This document shows positions 21,045 through 36,000 of a stretch of DNA of 64,000 nucleotides, one piece after another; the first letter of the stretch is position 1; each line of letters begins with the position of its first letter. The DNA comes from Branchiostoma floridae (Eukaryota > Chordata > Leptocardii > Amphioxiformes > Branchiostomatidae). The notes below the pieces were generated by a model. The model saw only the letters and a list, made by a program, of their open reading frames with translations, searched no databases and was not told the origin of the DNA. The translations under genes were made by a program, and so were the position numbers. The DNA lies in the NCBI RefSeq assembly GCF_000003815.2, contig NC_049995.1:5237771-5301770 (forward strand), written 5' to 3'.

Positions 21045-24000
21045 CTGTATCAAACAGTTTACACAATTTACACTCAGCACAAAAAGTTCATAAACATGAA
21101 TTTTATCTGATTCAATAATCTAATCATTCTGTTATTACTGGGGTCCAGTTAGGCATTACGTAAGTGACATGAACCTTCCAAGTACTGTTACCTGTACCAA
21201 ACAGGAGAATACTTGATGAGGCAACAACAATCAGCACAAAAAGTTTAGAAATTTGAATTTTATCAATCATTTTCTGTTATTACAAGGGTACAGCTAGGCG
21301 TGGTTAAGTGAACCTTCCAAGCGCTGTTACCTGCACCAAACAGAAGAATACTTGATGAGACAACAACAATCTACACAAAAAGTTCAGAAACTGGAATTTT
21401 ATCAATCATTATCTGTCATTACTGGGCTTCAGTTAGGCGTGGTTAAGTGAACCTTTCAACAGTTGAACTGCTGTTACCTGCACCAAACAGGAGAATACTT
21501 GATGAGACAACAACAATCAACACAAAAAGTTCAGAAACTTGGATTTTATTAATCGTTATCTGTTATTACTGGTGTCCAGTTAGGCCGGTGAAGTGAACCT
21601 TCCAAGTAGTTACCTAGTGTACCAAACAGTAGAATACTTGATGAGACAACAACAATCTACACTCAGCACACAAAGTTCAGAAACTTGACTTTTATAAATC
21701 ATTATCTGTTATTACTGGTGTCCAGTTAGGGGTGGTAAAGTGAACCTTCCAAATGCTGTTACCTGTAGCAAACAGGAGTGCAAACAACAATCGACACTCA
21801 GCAAAAAAAGTTCAGAAATTTGAATTTTATCAATCATTATCTTTTATTAATGGGTTCAGAAGTTCAGAAACTTAAATTTAATCAATCACATCATATGTTT
21901 ATCAATTCATCAATTATCCTAAATATTATGTATCAATGATTTTTACTGTTCTACTGTTTCTGAATCTATTGTTAGGTATCCAATACTCTTTACATGTATT
22001 TGGTTATTTGTTCATCCTTCCAGACAAATTAGATTTTTATTTATTTTTCATTCACACGCTCACATCAGTTTTGGGGTTCCCAAAGCATGTCATCCGAATA
22101 ATCAAATCAACATGGCCTAAGGGAAGACTTCAGCCTACATAGACGGCACCTGGCAGTCTGCCATCAGACACAACTCTATATGCAAGCGCATGTCTAACAC
22201 TCACAAGATGGGAACAGTAGATATTGAACCGGAAAGAGAGTTAGTGAGAGGAAGGCCATGGCGATCTGGTTACATGGATGACATCATCTGGGATCCCAAA
22301 AACGAATAAAAAGACAGTTTGGCAAAAAAGCAGCCTTTATAATCTATATCAATAAAATCTACATGGCCAGGAAGGTTCAACACATACATGTATGGGATAC
22401 CAAACAATAAATTCTTCAGTTTTGTTCTTTCACATTTTCTTCTTTGACCTTGGAATTGAGATTAGCATTACCATTCATTACCATTCATATAACTGTTACA
22501 TTAGTTTAGTATATGTTTTCCGATATTTTTTTTAAGTCTAAGGCACAGTTTGCAGCTGCTTTGTATGATTTACAGTAAGGTCAAAAACTTTTGTTTTTGG
22601 AAACGGCTGAAAATTGATGCATGCCCGGATGTCATCCATATAATCAAATCAACATGAATGCCTAAAGTAAATGAAAAGTTGCTGACCTTGCCTGGGTCTG
22701 TACCTAGCAGCATGTATCCATGTACCACAGTAGTGGAAGAGAAACTCGTGAGGAGACACTGTCTCCTGTCCTGTGAGGAGGGGCCAGATGTTCTTCCCGT
22801 CGATCACTCTGTCCTGTGGCACTTTCTGATTGGCTAGTGTCACCACCGTGGTGAACACGTCCATCTGACTGGTGGGCTCCGAGATCTGTGAACCTGCCGG
22901 CAGTTTTCTGTCGAATACAAAACATCAGTTTGTCATTTTTATCTCACGTAATACTATTGACTGACTGACTGACTTAAAGAATATATTTCTTTGTTTTTAG
23001 ACATTTTAACCCTCTCAGCACGAGAAGCCACTATCATGGCTTTCCCATAGGACACGAGAAGCCACGATCAGGTTTAATTCCGGCGGGAAATTCAAACTGA
23101 CTACTGTGAAATGGGAAATTTGGCATAGTCTGCCAATCAGGATGCTTGTATCTTTGACCAACCAGAAGGGATCTAGCATTTGAGCCCTGTTTCTGAGACC
23201 TCCAGCATGTGTTTTGGCTTCAGTTTTCTACAGGTTTATTTAGTAAATTTAGCAGAAATGGAGACAGTTTGGTGGATAATTTTGTTGGAGGCTTACAGGA
23301 GTGATGACAGGGAAATCCTTGAGGGACAGCAAGGCAAACACCCAGCTGTTTTTGTTGAGATCAAATGAGCTGATATCACCGTGTCTAATGAGTTCTACAT
23401 GCATGCTTCCTTGTTGTTTTTCTTGGGGCAGAAGGAGGTCCAGGTCAGGTCAGATAGGTCACTGGTCCAAATTGACATTTTGTATACTCTGATACCTGTT
23501 TCTCTACCCAAGTCATAGTAAATGGATTTATTTGACTCCCTGATATGTGGAGAACATCCAGAAAAAATAATTTGCCATTTAGCACAAGGCATATTCATTA
23601 TTTTAATAGTACAACTACAGGTGTGGGGAGGGGGGCACAACTGTTTATTGGGGTAACATTTGTTTGTCATCACTGAACTTATTTGAAATCATGCTTTGAT
23701 TTTTAGTTTTTGGTCATTCTAACAGCATACCAGCATTGTGTATATATGGTTGAGTATTTCTACATAGTTTTATGATAAATGACACAAAAAACTCAGCCCC
23801 TAGCCAAATGTTTTCTTTTGTGAAACTTTTTTTGGGAGTGATGCAAATGTGTTTTTGAGTGGTTTCCATGACGATTGCTGTCCTCAGATTGATGGTATGA
23901 TATTTATTTTGCTTGTTTTGGAAAGGCCATTCTGTGAGCTTTCCAGCAATATATAGTTTTCCTAATCTACTCTTTACATAACAGCTGTAATAATAATACA

Positions 24001-27000
24001 CAAAAAGTACTAATTGACACCTGTATAGACTGAAATTATATGTCGTATATGGTATACAGGAAAAGATTTTATGACGTGTTGAGAGGGTTAATATGGGCAA
24101 CGTTTGTGAGGTCTGAAGTTACGGCAGGCAGGCCTCCGGATCGATCCTGCCTGGCACAGAAAGACTCAACGGTGGGAGCAATTTCCACCGTGACAGGCAG
24201 GGTATTCCATTCTGGAGTAGTTCTACGAAAAAATGAAAATCNNNNNNNNNNNNNNNNNNNNNNNNNNNNNNNNNNNNNNNNNNNNNNNNNNNNNNNNNNN
24301 NNNNNNNNNNNNNNNNNNNNNNNNNNNNNNNNNNNNNNNNNTCCTGTGTGCAATAGAAAGATAATGATGAAAATATAAAAGAGCATGTCATTGAATACAT
24401 CAGGCAAAATACATGTCAGGTGGATACTGTTTTTTAGAGAATGGATATAGGACAACTAATAGCCCAGCATTCAATGACTATCACAGACTGTGACAGTGAC
24501 TGTAGAAGGGCAAAACTCATGGGAGGACCATGTAAAAGTCTTTGATGACACATTAGGGATATTTATATATTGACTTTCACCTTCTCAACCTACACTGTGT
24601 CAATCCACAGGGTGGAGGTACCTCTACACTGTGTCAATCCACAGGGTGGAAGTACCTGGGGGTCTGCCACGAAGAAAAAGTATAATGTGCAGCATATGTA
24701 ACCCTTGTGAAATGAGGAACAACAGTTATACGTAATATTCATATTATACGTAATATGTATATATTCACGCATGTACATGTGTATTAGTGATCGAGTGTAT
24801 GAGATACTCTCTTGAAAAGCTCAAGAGAAAAATATGGCAACCTTGCAGCAAGATATTATATGCTGCTTTCTTAGAGGCATATTTTGGCAAAAAAGCCAGG
24901 TGCAGTATCAAGGTCAACCACGATAAGGCTGACATCAAACCTGACACCACCAACCCATATACCAAATGTCATTGCAACCGCACATTGCATTCTGGAGGTA
25001 TATTGCATCAGAAATACACCACACACATACGCATGCTACGAAAAAACCATACCAGTCCTCCATTTTCATGGAGGTACCAATCAGGCTTGCTCCCAAAAGG
25101 CTACCTTAGCAGTCTGGTGGTAAATGAATAGTTGCACTCTCTCCTTATCTTCTGACTACAGCAGGACCATGGTTAATCCATCAGGAATGGCGTCTGTCAT
25201 TATCAAATTCACTACAGCAAGGCAGGGTCAACACGTTATCGGTTATTTGCAGTGCATTTGCCCAATGGGCTTATCTTACATGTGGCCTGATGTTGAGAAT
25301 GCTATTAGTATACATGCTAGAAAGGGAACATTTTTATAGAAAATGCATGGGGCCCTGGGGCATTTCCAAAAAAAGAGACAACTTTATGTATTTGCTGCTA
25401 CAGCTAGTATTTACTGTAAAAGCTAATAATTCATTCATGTTCGCCGTAAAAGCTAATATTTCTGTCATGTTTGCCATAAAAGCTCATATATTGTTTGTAT
25501 TTGTTGTAAAAGCTAACAGTTCATTCATGTTTGCTGTAAGACTGTTAATATTTCATTCATGTTTGCTGTACAGGTTCTGGTCTGGAACTGGACCTGATCC
25601 TCTTGACCTGGACTGTACCTGTACCTGGATTTCCGTCCTCGTACCCAAAAATAAGAGAACCAGGACAACAAATTGGTGTAGTCCAAGTCAGATAGAATCT
25701 TCGACATGTTGCAAAAGATTAGACAAGACCTATGCATCTTTACACATTCTCTGGACCATACCTGTGCCTGAAGTTTCTGTATTGTTACCCACTCCTCCCT
25801 CTTGTTACTTTCTTTTACTTCCAAAGTATGAAAACTAGAACAACAAATTGGTGCAGCCAAGTCAGATGGAAGCCTCGACAGGTTGCAAAAGATCAGACAA
25901 GGCCCACGCTTCTTTACGCCTTCTCTCCCCGGGGTAGGTCTGATTGGCAGCTGGGCTCTCCAAATGGGCTGATCACAGATGAAACAGTAACGACGAGGCG
26001 CGCTCCGCCAGCGAGACATGTCAGCTCGAGATAACCTCGCCGACCTCTCCCTATCGTGTGCCATCAGACAGTTCCGCATAATTGAGGGGTACGACGCAAC
26101 GCAACTGAGCGCGTAGCACCGTCTCTACTTCATTTCAAGTCCACTTCATGCCATACTAATCTATATCTTCAGTTCTCTGACTGACATTTTGAAAAGCTCA
26201 GAGGGTGAGGTCAAAACACTCGGAGACCTGACTAGATTAAATTATTCTGTAAAATTGTGCGTGGAAAAATTCAGACTTTCTCCTTAGGCTCTTTTTTCAT
26301 GTTGAACCTTACACTCTAAATTAGCATCTTCAACTTTTTTGTATTATATTAAAGAACACATAAATAGGCGTGGTCTCAACTACAGTAGAAGCCATGTAAA
26401 TGCACTCCCTATTTGCCAGCACATTTTGTGCAATTATCCAGGTGTTGCAAAAAATCAAAGTTTATTAAGCTGCACCACAGCAATACGGGACTTTGGGATT
26501 ACGTGCAATTAACAGAAGTGTGCTGTTATCCGTTGTGCAATTAACTGGCTTCTACTGTATTGGCATTCAGAGTTAAGTTGCAAAATAGTGAGATTTTTTA
26601 TATGTTGACTCCTACAATAATCTCTAGTTACCAGAAATGCTATTTTTGTTCCCTCTTTCACCGTATCATAAATAATTTCCTTGGAAAAAATAGCAATGAA
26701 AGAAAAACAGCAGCCAGAATTTCAGCACCATGGACACCGTAAATCTTAAAACTTTAGTGTTTTTTTTTTTTTGGCTTTTTTTTGTAGTGTCGAAGTCCAC
26801 TGCAGATTTAATACACAGCAAACATGTCTTTCTTCTATGACTACTGCATTGAAGAAGTGTTTCAACCACAATTTAAAACACCACATGACTTTTCCATCCT
26901 ATCTGGAAATAAAATCACTGCAACAGTAAATGAATTTACTGTATACGATATAAAAAAAAAACTCATATTAAAAGATAAAGCATGCATACTTTGATCAAAA

Positions 27001-30000
27001 GGCTAGAACATCCGTGTCTGTGAAATGATTATCTGGTTACTTGGCAACCATAGTACATCCTCATTGCTATTCAAGCCTACTAAGTATAGGTTTCAGCATT
27101 CAATCAAGTAGACACTCCAGTTTGTAAAAATAGGCATGTCCTGATTTTGCCTAGAGTCAATTGAGTCCTTGAGGGGAGTTTCAGTAGGATTTAGCAGGAA
27201 GACAGTTACACTTCAAGTAAAAAACACTTAGAGTAAAGCCAACACTATTTCCGTTCTTCAAGTTTTCATATAGAAAAACACATTGTGCTTGTGAACTGGA
27301 AAATCAGCATTAAAAAAGGTAGAATGCTTGTACCTTGGTACATACAATTTCAGGGATTTGATACATCAGATTTTTCACAAAAGTTTTTAATTTTCTTCTT
27401 GATCTCTTTTTAAAGTTTAAGGAATGATAAGAAGTGGAGTCATGTGGCATAACGGCAGGGTGTTTGGATGTCAATCGTTCCACAAAAGGAGTAAATCTCA
27501 ATATAAATAAAAGGAACAATAATGGTCAGCAAACCTTTGTAAATGCCGTTCCATCCTCCATGCACCTCCCCCTTGGCTGATACCTCTTCTATATGCCCCC
27601 CGTTGTCAGAGGACAAATACACAAACGTGTTCTCCGTCAGCCCCAGTTCATCCAGCGTCTTCATGATCTCCCCAACGCTCCAATCCATCTCCTCTACGTT
27701 GTCCCCGTAGCTACCGTGCTGACTTTTCCCGCGAAATCTTTCCGCTGTCGCCAGCGCCGTGTGAACCTTGGAGTACGCCACATACAGCAGGAAAGGGACG
27801 TCCTTTCTCTCGCGTAGGAATGCCACGGCTTCTTCTGTGAATCGCGGCGTCAAGGTTTCCAAGTTGAAGGGCTGCTCGACGACGTCCTTGTTTCTCATCA
27901 AGACGCAGTTCAAGGTGCGGAAGCTTCTTAAGAAAAAGAAGCCAAGGAGAATAAGCCCCACCCAGAGTCCGACGAAGTTGCAGTAGCTTCTCCAGTTGTA
28001 GTACACGACTCCGTACAACTTCAAGAATGCAACGGAGAGAAGGAGCACGGTGATCGCTATGACGATGCTGATGACTTGTTCGGCAGGTTTGGTCCTCATG
28101 ACAGTGCCCACGTTGATTCCGCAGTCACGTACGTTCCCGAGTGGTAGACCATAGAAGTGGTTGAAGCCGTGGTTCAGCGGATGGTGGCAAAAGTCATTCC
28201 TATTGGAGCAGCTCACGCCTTGATGCCACTTTCCTAAAAAGATAAAAAACAAAAAAATATAATTATATATATTATGTTATTCTTTTTTACGGCCATAATT
28301 TTTTGCTTACATGTTAGATGACATTCTCTGAGCATGCGAAAATTGAAGCTATTATGTAGCTGAGACAAGTTACAAATGTCTTCATCATGATAAATGTATC
28401 TAAGTGGTCAGGAAGGTAGAACAAATCTCAACACACAGAGTGTGGCACGTGTATGAATTTCTTAAATTTTGTCCAAGCCATCTTCTTCTTCTTCTTATAA
28501 TCAAATTTGATTTTGGAGGAAAAGGCTTATTGCTAAAACTCTATTTTTCAGCTTAATGTCTTAAACAGTCATTTCGAATGTATTATTGACTTTGTGCACA
28601 CTTACCTACAAGTGCTGTATCATAGCCAGCCTGTTTCAGTATCGTTGCGAAGGTGGTTTCATTTGCTGGTAACCCCCCTGGTGAGGCTAGGAATGGTATA
28701 ACCCTCATCTGTCCTGATGGTGCCATTCCTGTAGCCACATATAAAAAAGAATATACTGTAACAGTTACTGTAAATCCTTATATTTATGTCTATTGCATAA
28801 TAGCAGGGAAAATAGCTTTTTTGCAGTGTTAAAACTCCCAGTTGAAACAATTCTGTAGTGCAGTAGTCATACAAGGGAGACATACATGTACTTGTGGTGC
28901 CATAAATTTGAAGTGGAAATTTTATTGCAAAAATAATAAAACCAGTGCACAAGTTTCAAGTTTTACAGTAGTCCTTTCCAGACTGCTCCCTTGATTGGAT
29001 AATCTCCTTATACCACACTCCGGAAGAATTAACGACTGTTCAGTTTTAATTAGGAAACGTGGGGGTAACAAGTAGCCATTACAAATTAACCTTGGAGCAA
29101 AAATAGACATACAGTGTACTTGACCTTCCATAACAAACGTAATTGGGTAGGTGCAGTATAAAGGTACTGAATACATATAAAGCAGAGATATATTTATAGG
29201 TACAGATAAAAAAGAAACAATTCTTTATTCAAACATTATATAATATTTCATCCACAAGATAACAGTACTATCCTATCAAAAAACCTTGGCAATGAAAAAG
29301 GGAATTGAAATTAATGATCATCCTTCTGGGATAATCCCACTGTATTTCTCATTTAAAACTTTGGATACCATCCAAATACTGTATGCAATTACTTGTGTCT
29401 AAGAACAACCATTTTGAATTCAGGCTGGTTATGGAAAAACTTCAAAGAATAATCACCAAATGAATACTATTTTCCTGGCTGATGACCTGGACTGGAATTT
29501 ATACCATAAAAATAAATTGAAATTGATAAATAAAAATATCATTCTTAAATATACATTTTAATACTCAAGCCTTTCTATAAAACGATCTAATGGGCTCAAG
29601 GAAAGTTCTGGTTAAAGTAGACAGGTGACCAGTATTATGGATAGGAGACTTCTTAACTTCTGTAGAGGCTGTATTTGAACTCGTGCAATGGCCAAGTGGG
29701 AAAAGTGTTCCGCCTTGCAATCGGTAGGTCATGAGTTCTGGCCAAGTCATACCAAAGACTTTGAAATATATATGCTTCTTCCTCTGCTCAGCACTCTGCA
29801 TTCAGTTATGGAAGTTGAACACACTCAATTGTTACCAGTGGACATTCCCTCTGCTGCAGTGATGGAAGGATAGAGGAAGAGAGTCATGTCCATCCGTGCA
29901 ACCACCACACCCGGACGATGATGATGCAGTGATTGCACAAATTTGTTTGGCCCAGGCTACTGAAACAGAGATGCGCACAGCCCTATGCTTGAAACTGACT

Positions 30001-33000
30001 CATTCCATTAAACTAGGTTTTCAATTTACAGTCAACATAAAGGAGTATCCAGGGCTTTAATTGAACCTCTGGAGAAATTAAAGAAGAGCAACGTTGTCTT
30101 AACTCTCCAATCCTTTAATCTGTCTCTCGTTAATAGATTTATACAGTCAGGATTTCTGTCAGAGTTGCATACCAATTAGCAAAAAATAAGAGTTTGAATA
30201 CCTCACGTCTCCATGTAGTATTCAGAGTTTGTCCATGTCTTGTTTAATTGTAATTCATCAATTATGTATATAATGTTTTGATGTGTCCATTGATCACTTC
30301 CTGTCACTCTACAGTGAACGTGAACAGCATACGATAAATTACTGAAAAAGACAACAAAATAAAACCTCCCCGTGAATTAGTAGTATCTTCTATTGACCCC
30401 ATGACCTGGAGTGTCTGTCGTGTCTGATAAATGACTACTTCTACCACCTCTGAACTGTACATCCTGCCGCTCCACAAGTCTGACCTTTACAGTGTCACAT
30501 CTTTCTACCCACTTACTGATACTCTATACTGACAGTATGTTTAGCATACTTCTTGATTAGAAATGCACGACTCTAATAGAGATTAGGTTACAAAAATTGT
30601 AAACTTGGCCCCCCCTTCTGTGAATCATCAGCAAATGATTGTCTACCTTAAAAAAGGTTGGATCACTTCTCACATAATCTGTTAACTAAACAAAAGTATC
30701 AGAAATTGAAAACCTTAAAACTGTTTCATAATTTATAAAACAAAACTTCAGTAAACACATTCTGTTGTATAAATTCAATGGTTTCAATTTCATGCTGCTT
30801 TTACCAAAGAGGCCTTACTGTGAACAATGCAAAAATAAAACCCTCCATGGCATATTTTAGAATTTACAGTATTTCTGAAATCAAATCCTATCACCAGCCA
30901 ATAATTGTGTGGGGTCTGTGTGGCAGAGCGGCTAGAGTGTTAGAGTCTGAAATCATTAGGTCCCAAGTTTGATACTTGCCATGACCCGACCTTGTGCCCT
31001 TGGGAAAGGCACTTTATACGATATACCTACCATGATGGTGGAGTGACATCCACCGAGCCTCACGGCTAATCTGTCAAAAAGTGTGCCCAAAACACCTGAG
31101 GATTTGGTGGGCTGGCATGCCAACATCTGCACATTTGCCACTAAGTAAGAGCTGTAAATTACCTTTAGCCAATACTTGTTAGACAAAGCAATGGGCCTGT
31201 AGTTAACACGGACTAGCCTGGATACCAGAGCCTTCACAGGCCAGCTCCTTGCCTTTAGCGCAAGCCTGCCCACAAGAAATTATTGGCCATCAATCAAAGA
31301 TTCTCATCTCCCTGCTTGAGAGCTATTCTTACATCAAGGATGTTTCTCAGGCTCTAAACAGGGGGTGTTGGTAAAATTACCTTGTGGACATGTTGGCCCT
31401 AGAGCAGCCAAGAAACTGGCCGGTGCATTCCCTGGAAACTGTCTCTAATTTAGGCTAATATGGACAACATCGATAAAGGTTAGACATCCAGGTAAAGGTA
31501 TGAGAAGCAGAATTAGTCAGCATGCCATCAGAATTGACAATTCCTGGGTATTTGTAGTGCATTCTAGAAACTCTCAATACGTTCCATATATTTCTACCCA
31601 TTCTTGGGGCTGTCCCAAATGTTTTTGTTCTGCTCAAAATTTTCGAGGTGCATTGTGAAATATCAAACGGCATTTAAACTGTATTCTAACTGCAGTATGA
31701 CCGCATTCTACAGCATTCCAACATTATTCAAAATATTCTGATCTCATATGATGGAGAACTGAAATATACCTGGGCGATAACCTGATACACAATAACAGCT
31801 AGAGATCAGCACCCTGGACATAACCTGATCACCCACAATATGAAACAGGCCAACATAACCAATACAACTTTAGTTTCCAATCAATTATGTTGGGCCAACA
31901 ATAAGTACCAGGGTTGCCAAGCAATCATCAACCCTAACAGTTAGCCCTCGGGCATTTGGTCCAGGTAAGATTCCTTGGCCCTAGAGATCAGTTGTTTGTG
32001 CCCCCATCAGCAGCAATCCAGCCTGCATGCCAAGCTAGTTAGTTCACATATTCACTTCCTTACAAACTAGACTGTGCAAGCTGAAATCATAATGATAACA
32101 CCATGACACTCTCACACTGAAGCGACCAATTAGCATGCCCAGTTAGACTCTGAACAGATTATACAAATTACAGACGATTTGAACGTCAGCTTATCCAGAC
32201 TATAGCTAGTTTGTAACGCAGCGAGTGTGGAAGCCCCAGTAACCTAGCTAGGATGGCACTAAGGCTAGCAACAATATGACTGGTTGTAATTGAATCGACC
32301 AAAACGACAGAAATGAACATACTCGAACCATGTACATGTAGAAGCTCTCACTTTATGTATTTTGAACTATGTGATATGTAAAATTGTGTACATAGACTTA
32401 TAAGACTCATAAGGACTTTAACTGATGTGAATATACTGTACTTTGAGACATAACATGATTACAGCCTGAGTCATATGGTACCAATTATAATTGCAAACAC
32501 ATTAAGCAAAAACACATTACCCGAGTAGTGAAGTAATAGAAGACGATAACTACCACAATTACATGGCAGGAAAATTGGCCCACATTAAGTCTCATCAAAA
32601 GGAGCTTTGGAGAAAAACATCCAGATAGGACTCGGTTGTGGGTGCTGCCAAAGTGTATGTGCTCAAGTAACAGCTGGTATTGATTTAATGTGACATTTTT
32701 GTGCAAAATTAAACATTTCAGCCATATTTCACAATTAATTGGTAGTATATAACTCGTGTGGCTCATTGGGTATGGCAGTCCAACCAATAGATTAGAACAG
32801 AACAGAATAGAATAGAATAGAACTGATATAGAATTATAGAATAGAATAAAACCAAAGGAAGGCACTCATTTTAACCTGAGTGAAGTGAGCAAAGCTGTGT
32901 AAAGTGCCTTTCCTAAGGGCACACGTTTGGTGAGAATGGATTCAAACCCAGAATCTTTGGGTTATGAATAGAACACCCTGCCGATTGGGCCACATGACCC

Positions 33001-36000
33001 CACGACCCCAATTGCTGAATCAGATGCTGGGAATACAAAACACAACAACAACAAACAAGACAAACCTGAGCGTATGGGGTAGCGTCCCGTCAGGAAGGCG
33101 GCTCTGCTGGGGGTACAGACGGCAGAGGCAGCGAGGTGTTGCGTCAGTTTCACACCATTCTTGGCAATGCGATCAATATTGGGGGTCCTAGAACAAGAAA
33201 AATAATTTTGCACTTCATGAATTCTTAGTTTACGGTTCCTCTCTACAGTTAACAGTGTTACAGTTACTGTTAACAGTATTCTTTTTAGCAAGAACACTAC
33301 TTTTAGTTTCTTTGGATAATTAAGGGAGCAATGCTTTCTAGACGTTTCACTGCTAGATGTTTCACCTTCAGGGCGTTTTGCTGTCAAAAGGACACTTAAC
33401 CCTAACCTCAAGCCTAAATAGATAATGCTCACAACTGCAATTTATCCACAAATAGTGAATAAATGCAGGAACTTATTAGTACATTGTTAGTCCAACTGCA
33501 GATCATAAATCATCTGACAGCAAATCAAAAATGGTGATAAAATGTCCTGATAATGGGAACAATCATTTTTGAAACCTTCTCATTGACTTTAAAACAAATA
33601 CTATACTGTAACATAATTTTGCACATAGAACCAATTTTTTCTACATTGTATAGACTCTAAAAGAGTCTACAGTAATCTAATTTCACATGCATTTGGCATG
33701 GCTGTAAGTAACGTTATGTAACCACAATTATTAGAAACTCTGCCAAGCGATAATCAAATTATTATGATGATCATAAACCCAGTCATTTTCTGATGTACCA
33801 CCGGAATACAAGTTTCTTCCTGTTGATACAAGAATCCATCAATTTCTGTGTCAAACAGTACCCACTTGGGTAGAAAGAAATTTCCCTTGTGTAATGGTGT
33901 GCCTATGGCAAGAAATCACCTTAGATATTGCCATGTAATAGCCATTTTTCATTCTCAGTGCCTTGGGCCCTTTACGTAATAGAAGTAAACCCCATTGGAC
34001 ATCAATGTTATAATATAGACGCAGTCTTACAAAATAACGTCATTGTATGTCAGAGACAATTCAATATTTGGTTTCGCAGGTTAAAATTTATTTTGTCAAA
34101 AACACCAAACTGCAAATTCAGTTGGTGAACATATTCAGAATGCAAGTCTGACTTGCTTTCTGAATATATTCACTGAATTTGCAGGGTTTTCTTTTTTAGT
34201 TTTGTACTGAAATAGATCTTAACCTCTGACTTACTGTTATTTTCTATGACAAAGCATTTTCCATTTTGAAATACTGCTTTTCCAAAATAATGTCGCCGCC
34301 CTTTGTCTTTCTTCATTTGCGCTTTTGCTAAGATTTCTAAATCACCTCGTACATACGAGGATGAACTGAAATAAACTTATCTAAGAACTACAAGCATAGA
34401 CAAATTTGGTCTAAATTTGCTGCATAATGCCTTAAGCATCCTTTTAATGCATTTTGAGAACAATTTTTCTAAAAATGAAGTATGGATTTATAACTCCTAT
34501 CATAGATCGTAACCTGCCAGAAAAAAAGATAATTGTCAAACACCACAGGCTATTCAGTTTCAATTTAACTTAACAATCTGCAGTCAAAGTACAGAGCCCA
34601 ACTTTAGTTAGGGTCTGAAAATTATATGTTGCAAAATAGAAAGTGTAAAGAGGCAAAATTGCTGGTGCCAGGTGGGCTGCAACAATTAGTTTGCTTTGAT
34701 TGACAGAAAATTGGGGTAAAAATCACAATAAAAACCATATTCATTTCCTTGCATCCAGCACAATTTCTGGCAACAGAACCATTTGGCCCTTTTCCAACCT
34801 GGCCAAGCCAACACGCTGGTCAACTTCGCCAATTTCAGGTTAGGGTTGAATTAGGGTCGGGGTAATAGGTAAGGGTTAGGATTAGATTAGGGTTTGGGGT
34901 TAGGGTTAGGGTTAGGGTTAGTGTGAGGTTAGGGTTAGGGTTAGGGTTAGGTTATGGTCTAAGACGAGGGTTAGGGTTAGGTTGGGCCAAATTGACCAGG
35001 GTGTTTTTTGGGCTCAGTTGGTCTGATTAGCCATAGTTACTATCAATGATAGGCCAAGTTGGTAAAGTTTCCAACAGTCTCAGAGGACGAAATGAAAACA
35101 AAGGGCTAAGATTAATGCATGTATAGTGTGTAACATTTGACCATATTTTCTGCAAGAAACTGTGATCATGACATAGTTCACCTTTATCCGTGCACATGAG
35201 GTAACCTATATCCATCATTTTCATAAACAGGGTATTCAGGGATGACAGACAAAAGATTCAAATTGCAATATTTCCAATATATAGAACTATATATATCATA
35301 TAGAATGGTAAAAAAATTGCAGTCTGAAACCCCCGTCTGTCAACTTTAACGTTATCCCTAGATACGCCGTATTAAAAAACGACAGAATCTAGAAAACTAG
35401 CATTAATGTGTGTAATATTTAGATACACACTTTTTCTGGTACACTTTTCTTCAGACTTTGCTTTGATTTGTATTCCTGATCAGTTCAGTATTATCAATTT
35501 ACACTTGGAGTAGAAAGTCAACGTAAATCCAAGGACTGACAAATCAAATTCTTTCAAATCGACCTAAGTCTCCAACTATGAATTGCAAGCTGATGAAATT
35601 GGGTACAAAGGAGTCAGCGCTTTTCTACATTCTCTTTCAATTAATTTACTTTCACACCATTGGCCAGTCTGTAATGTTGTCATGGCAACACACAAAGCCC
35701 ATGATATTCCAAAAGGTCAGAGGACTTTGACTCAATCTGCAGTCTACAGCAGTGTATGAATTGCCAATCTTTTCATTAAAACTGGAATAATGGGCGATAT
35801 AAAGCTAATACTGTTAATACATCTTACGCTTGCTGGGATTCAGTTTCATGGTAAAGAGGAAATGGGGTGTTTGCACTCTGCTTTCAGGTTCACAAAAGCA
35901 CAATGCATTGCCACATACTGTGAACTAATGGAAACACTGGCACCTTGTGGGGAGTCTAGCACAATACTGAATGCTTATTGATGTACGCGGAACTAGTGGG

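Noticed and set aside
24040..24240. Possible exon of the sulfatase just before the gap
   Set aside because: Read on the minus strand it has no WEGGIRVP-type segment and no fitting acceptor or donor; it looks like a dispersed repeat with GTATTCCATTCTGGAGTAG.
25525..26079. 184-residue minus-strand frame with a basic N-terminus
   Set aside because: It covers the direct duplication 25650-25925 and has no family resemblance or splice support in the sulfatase gene's order.
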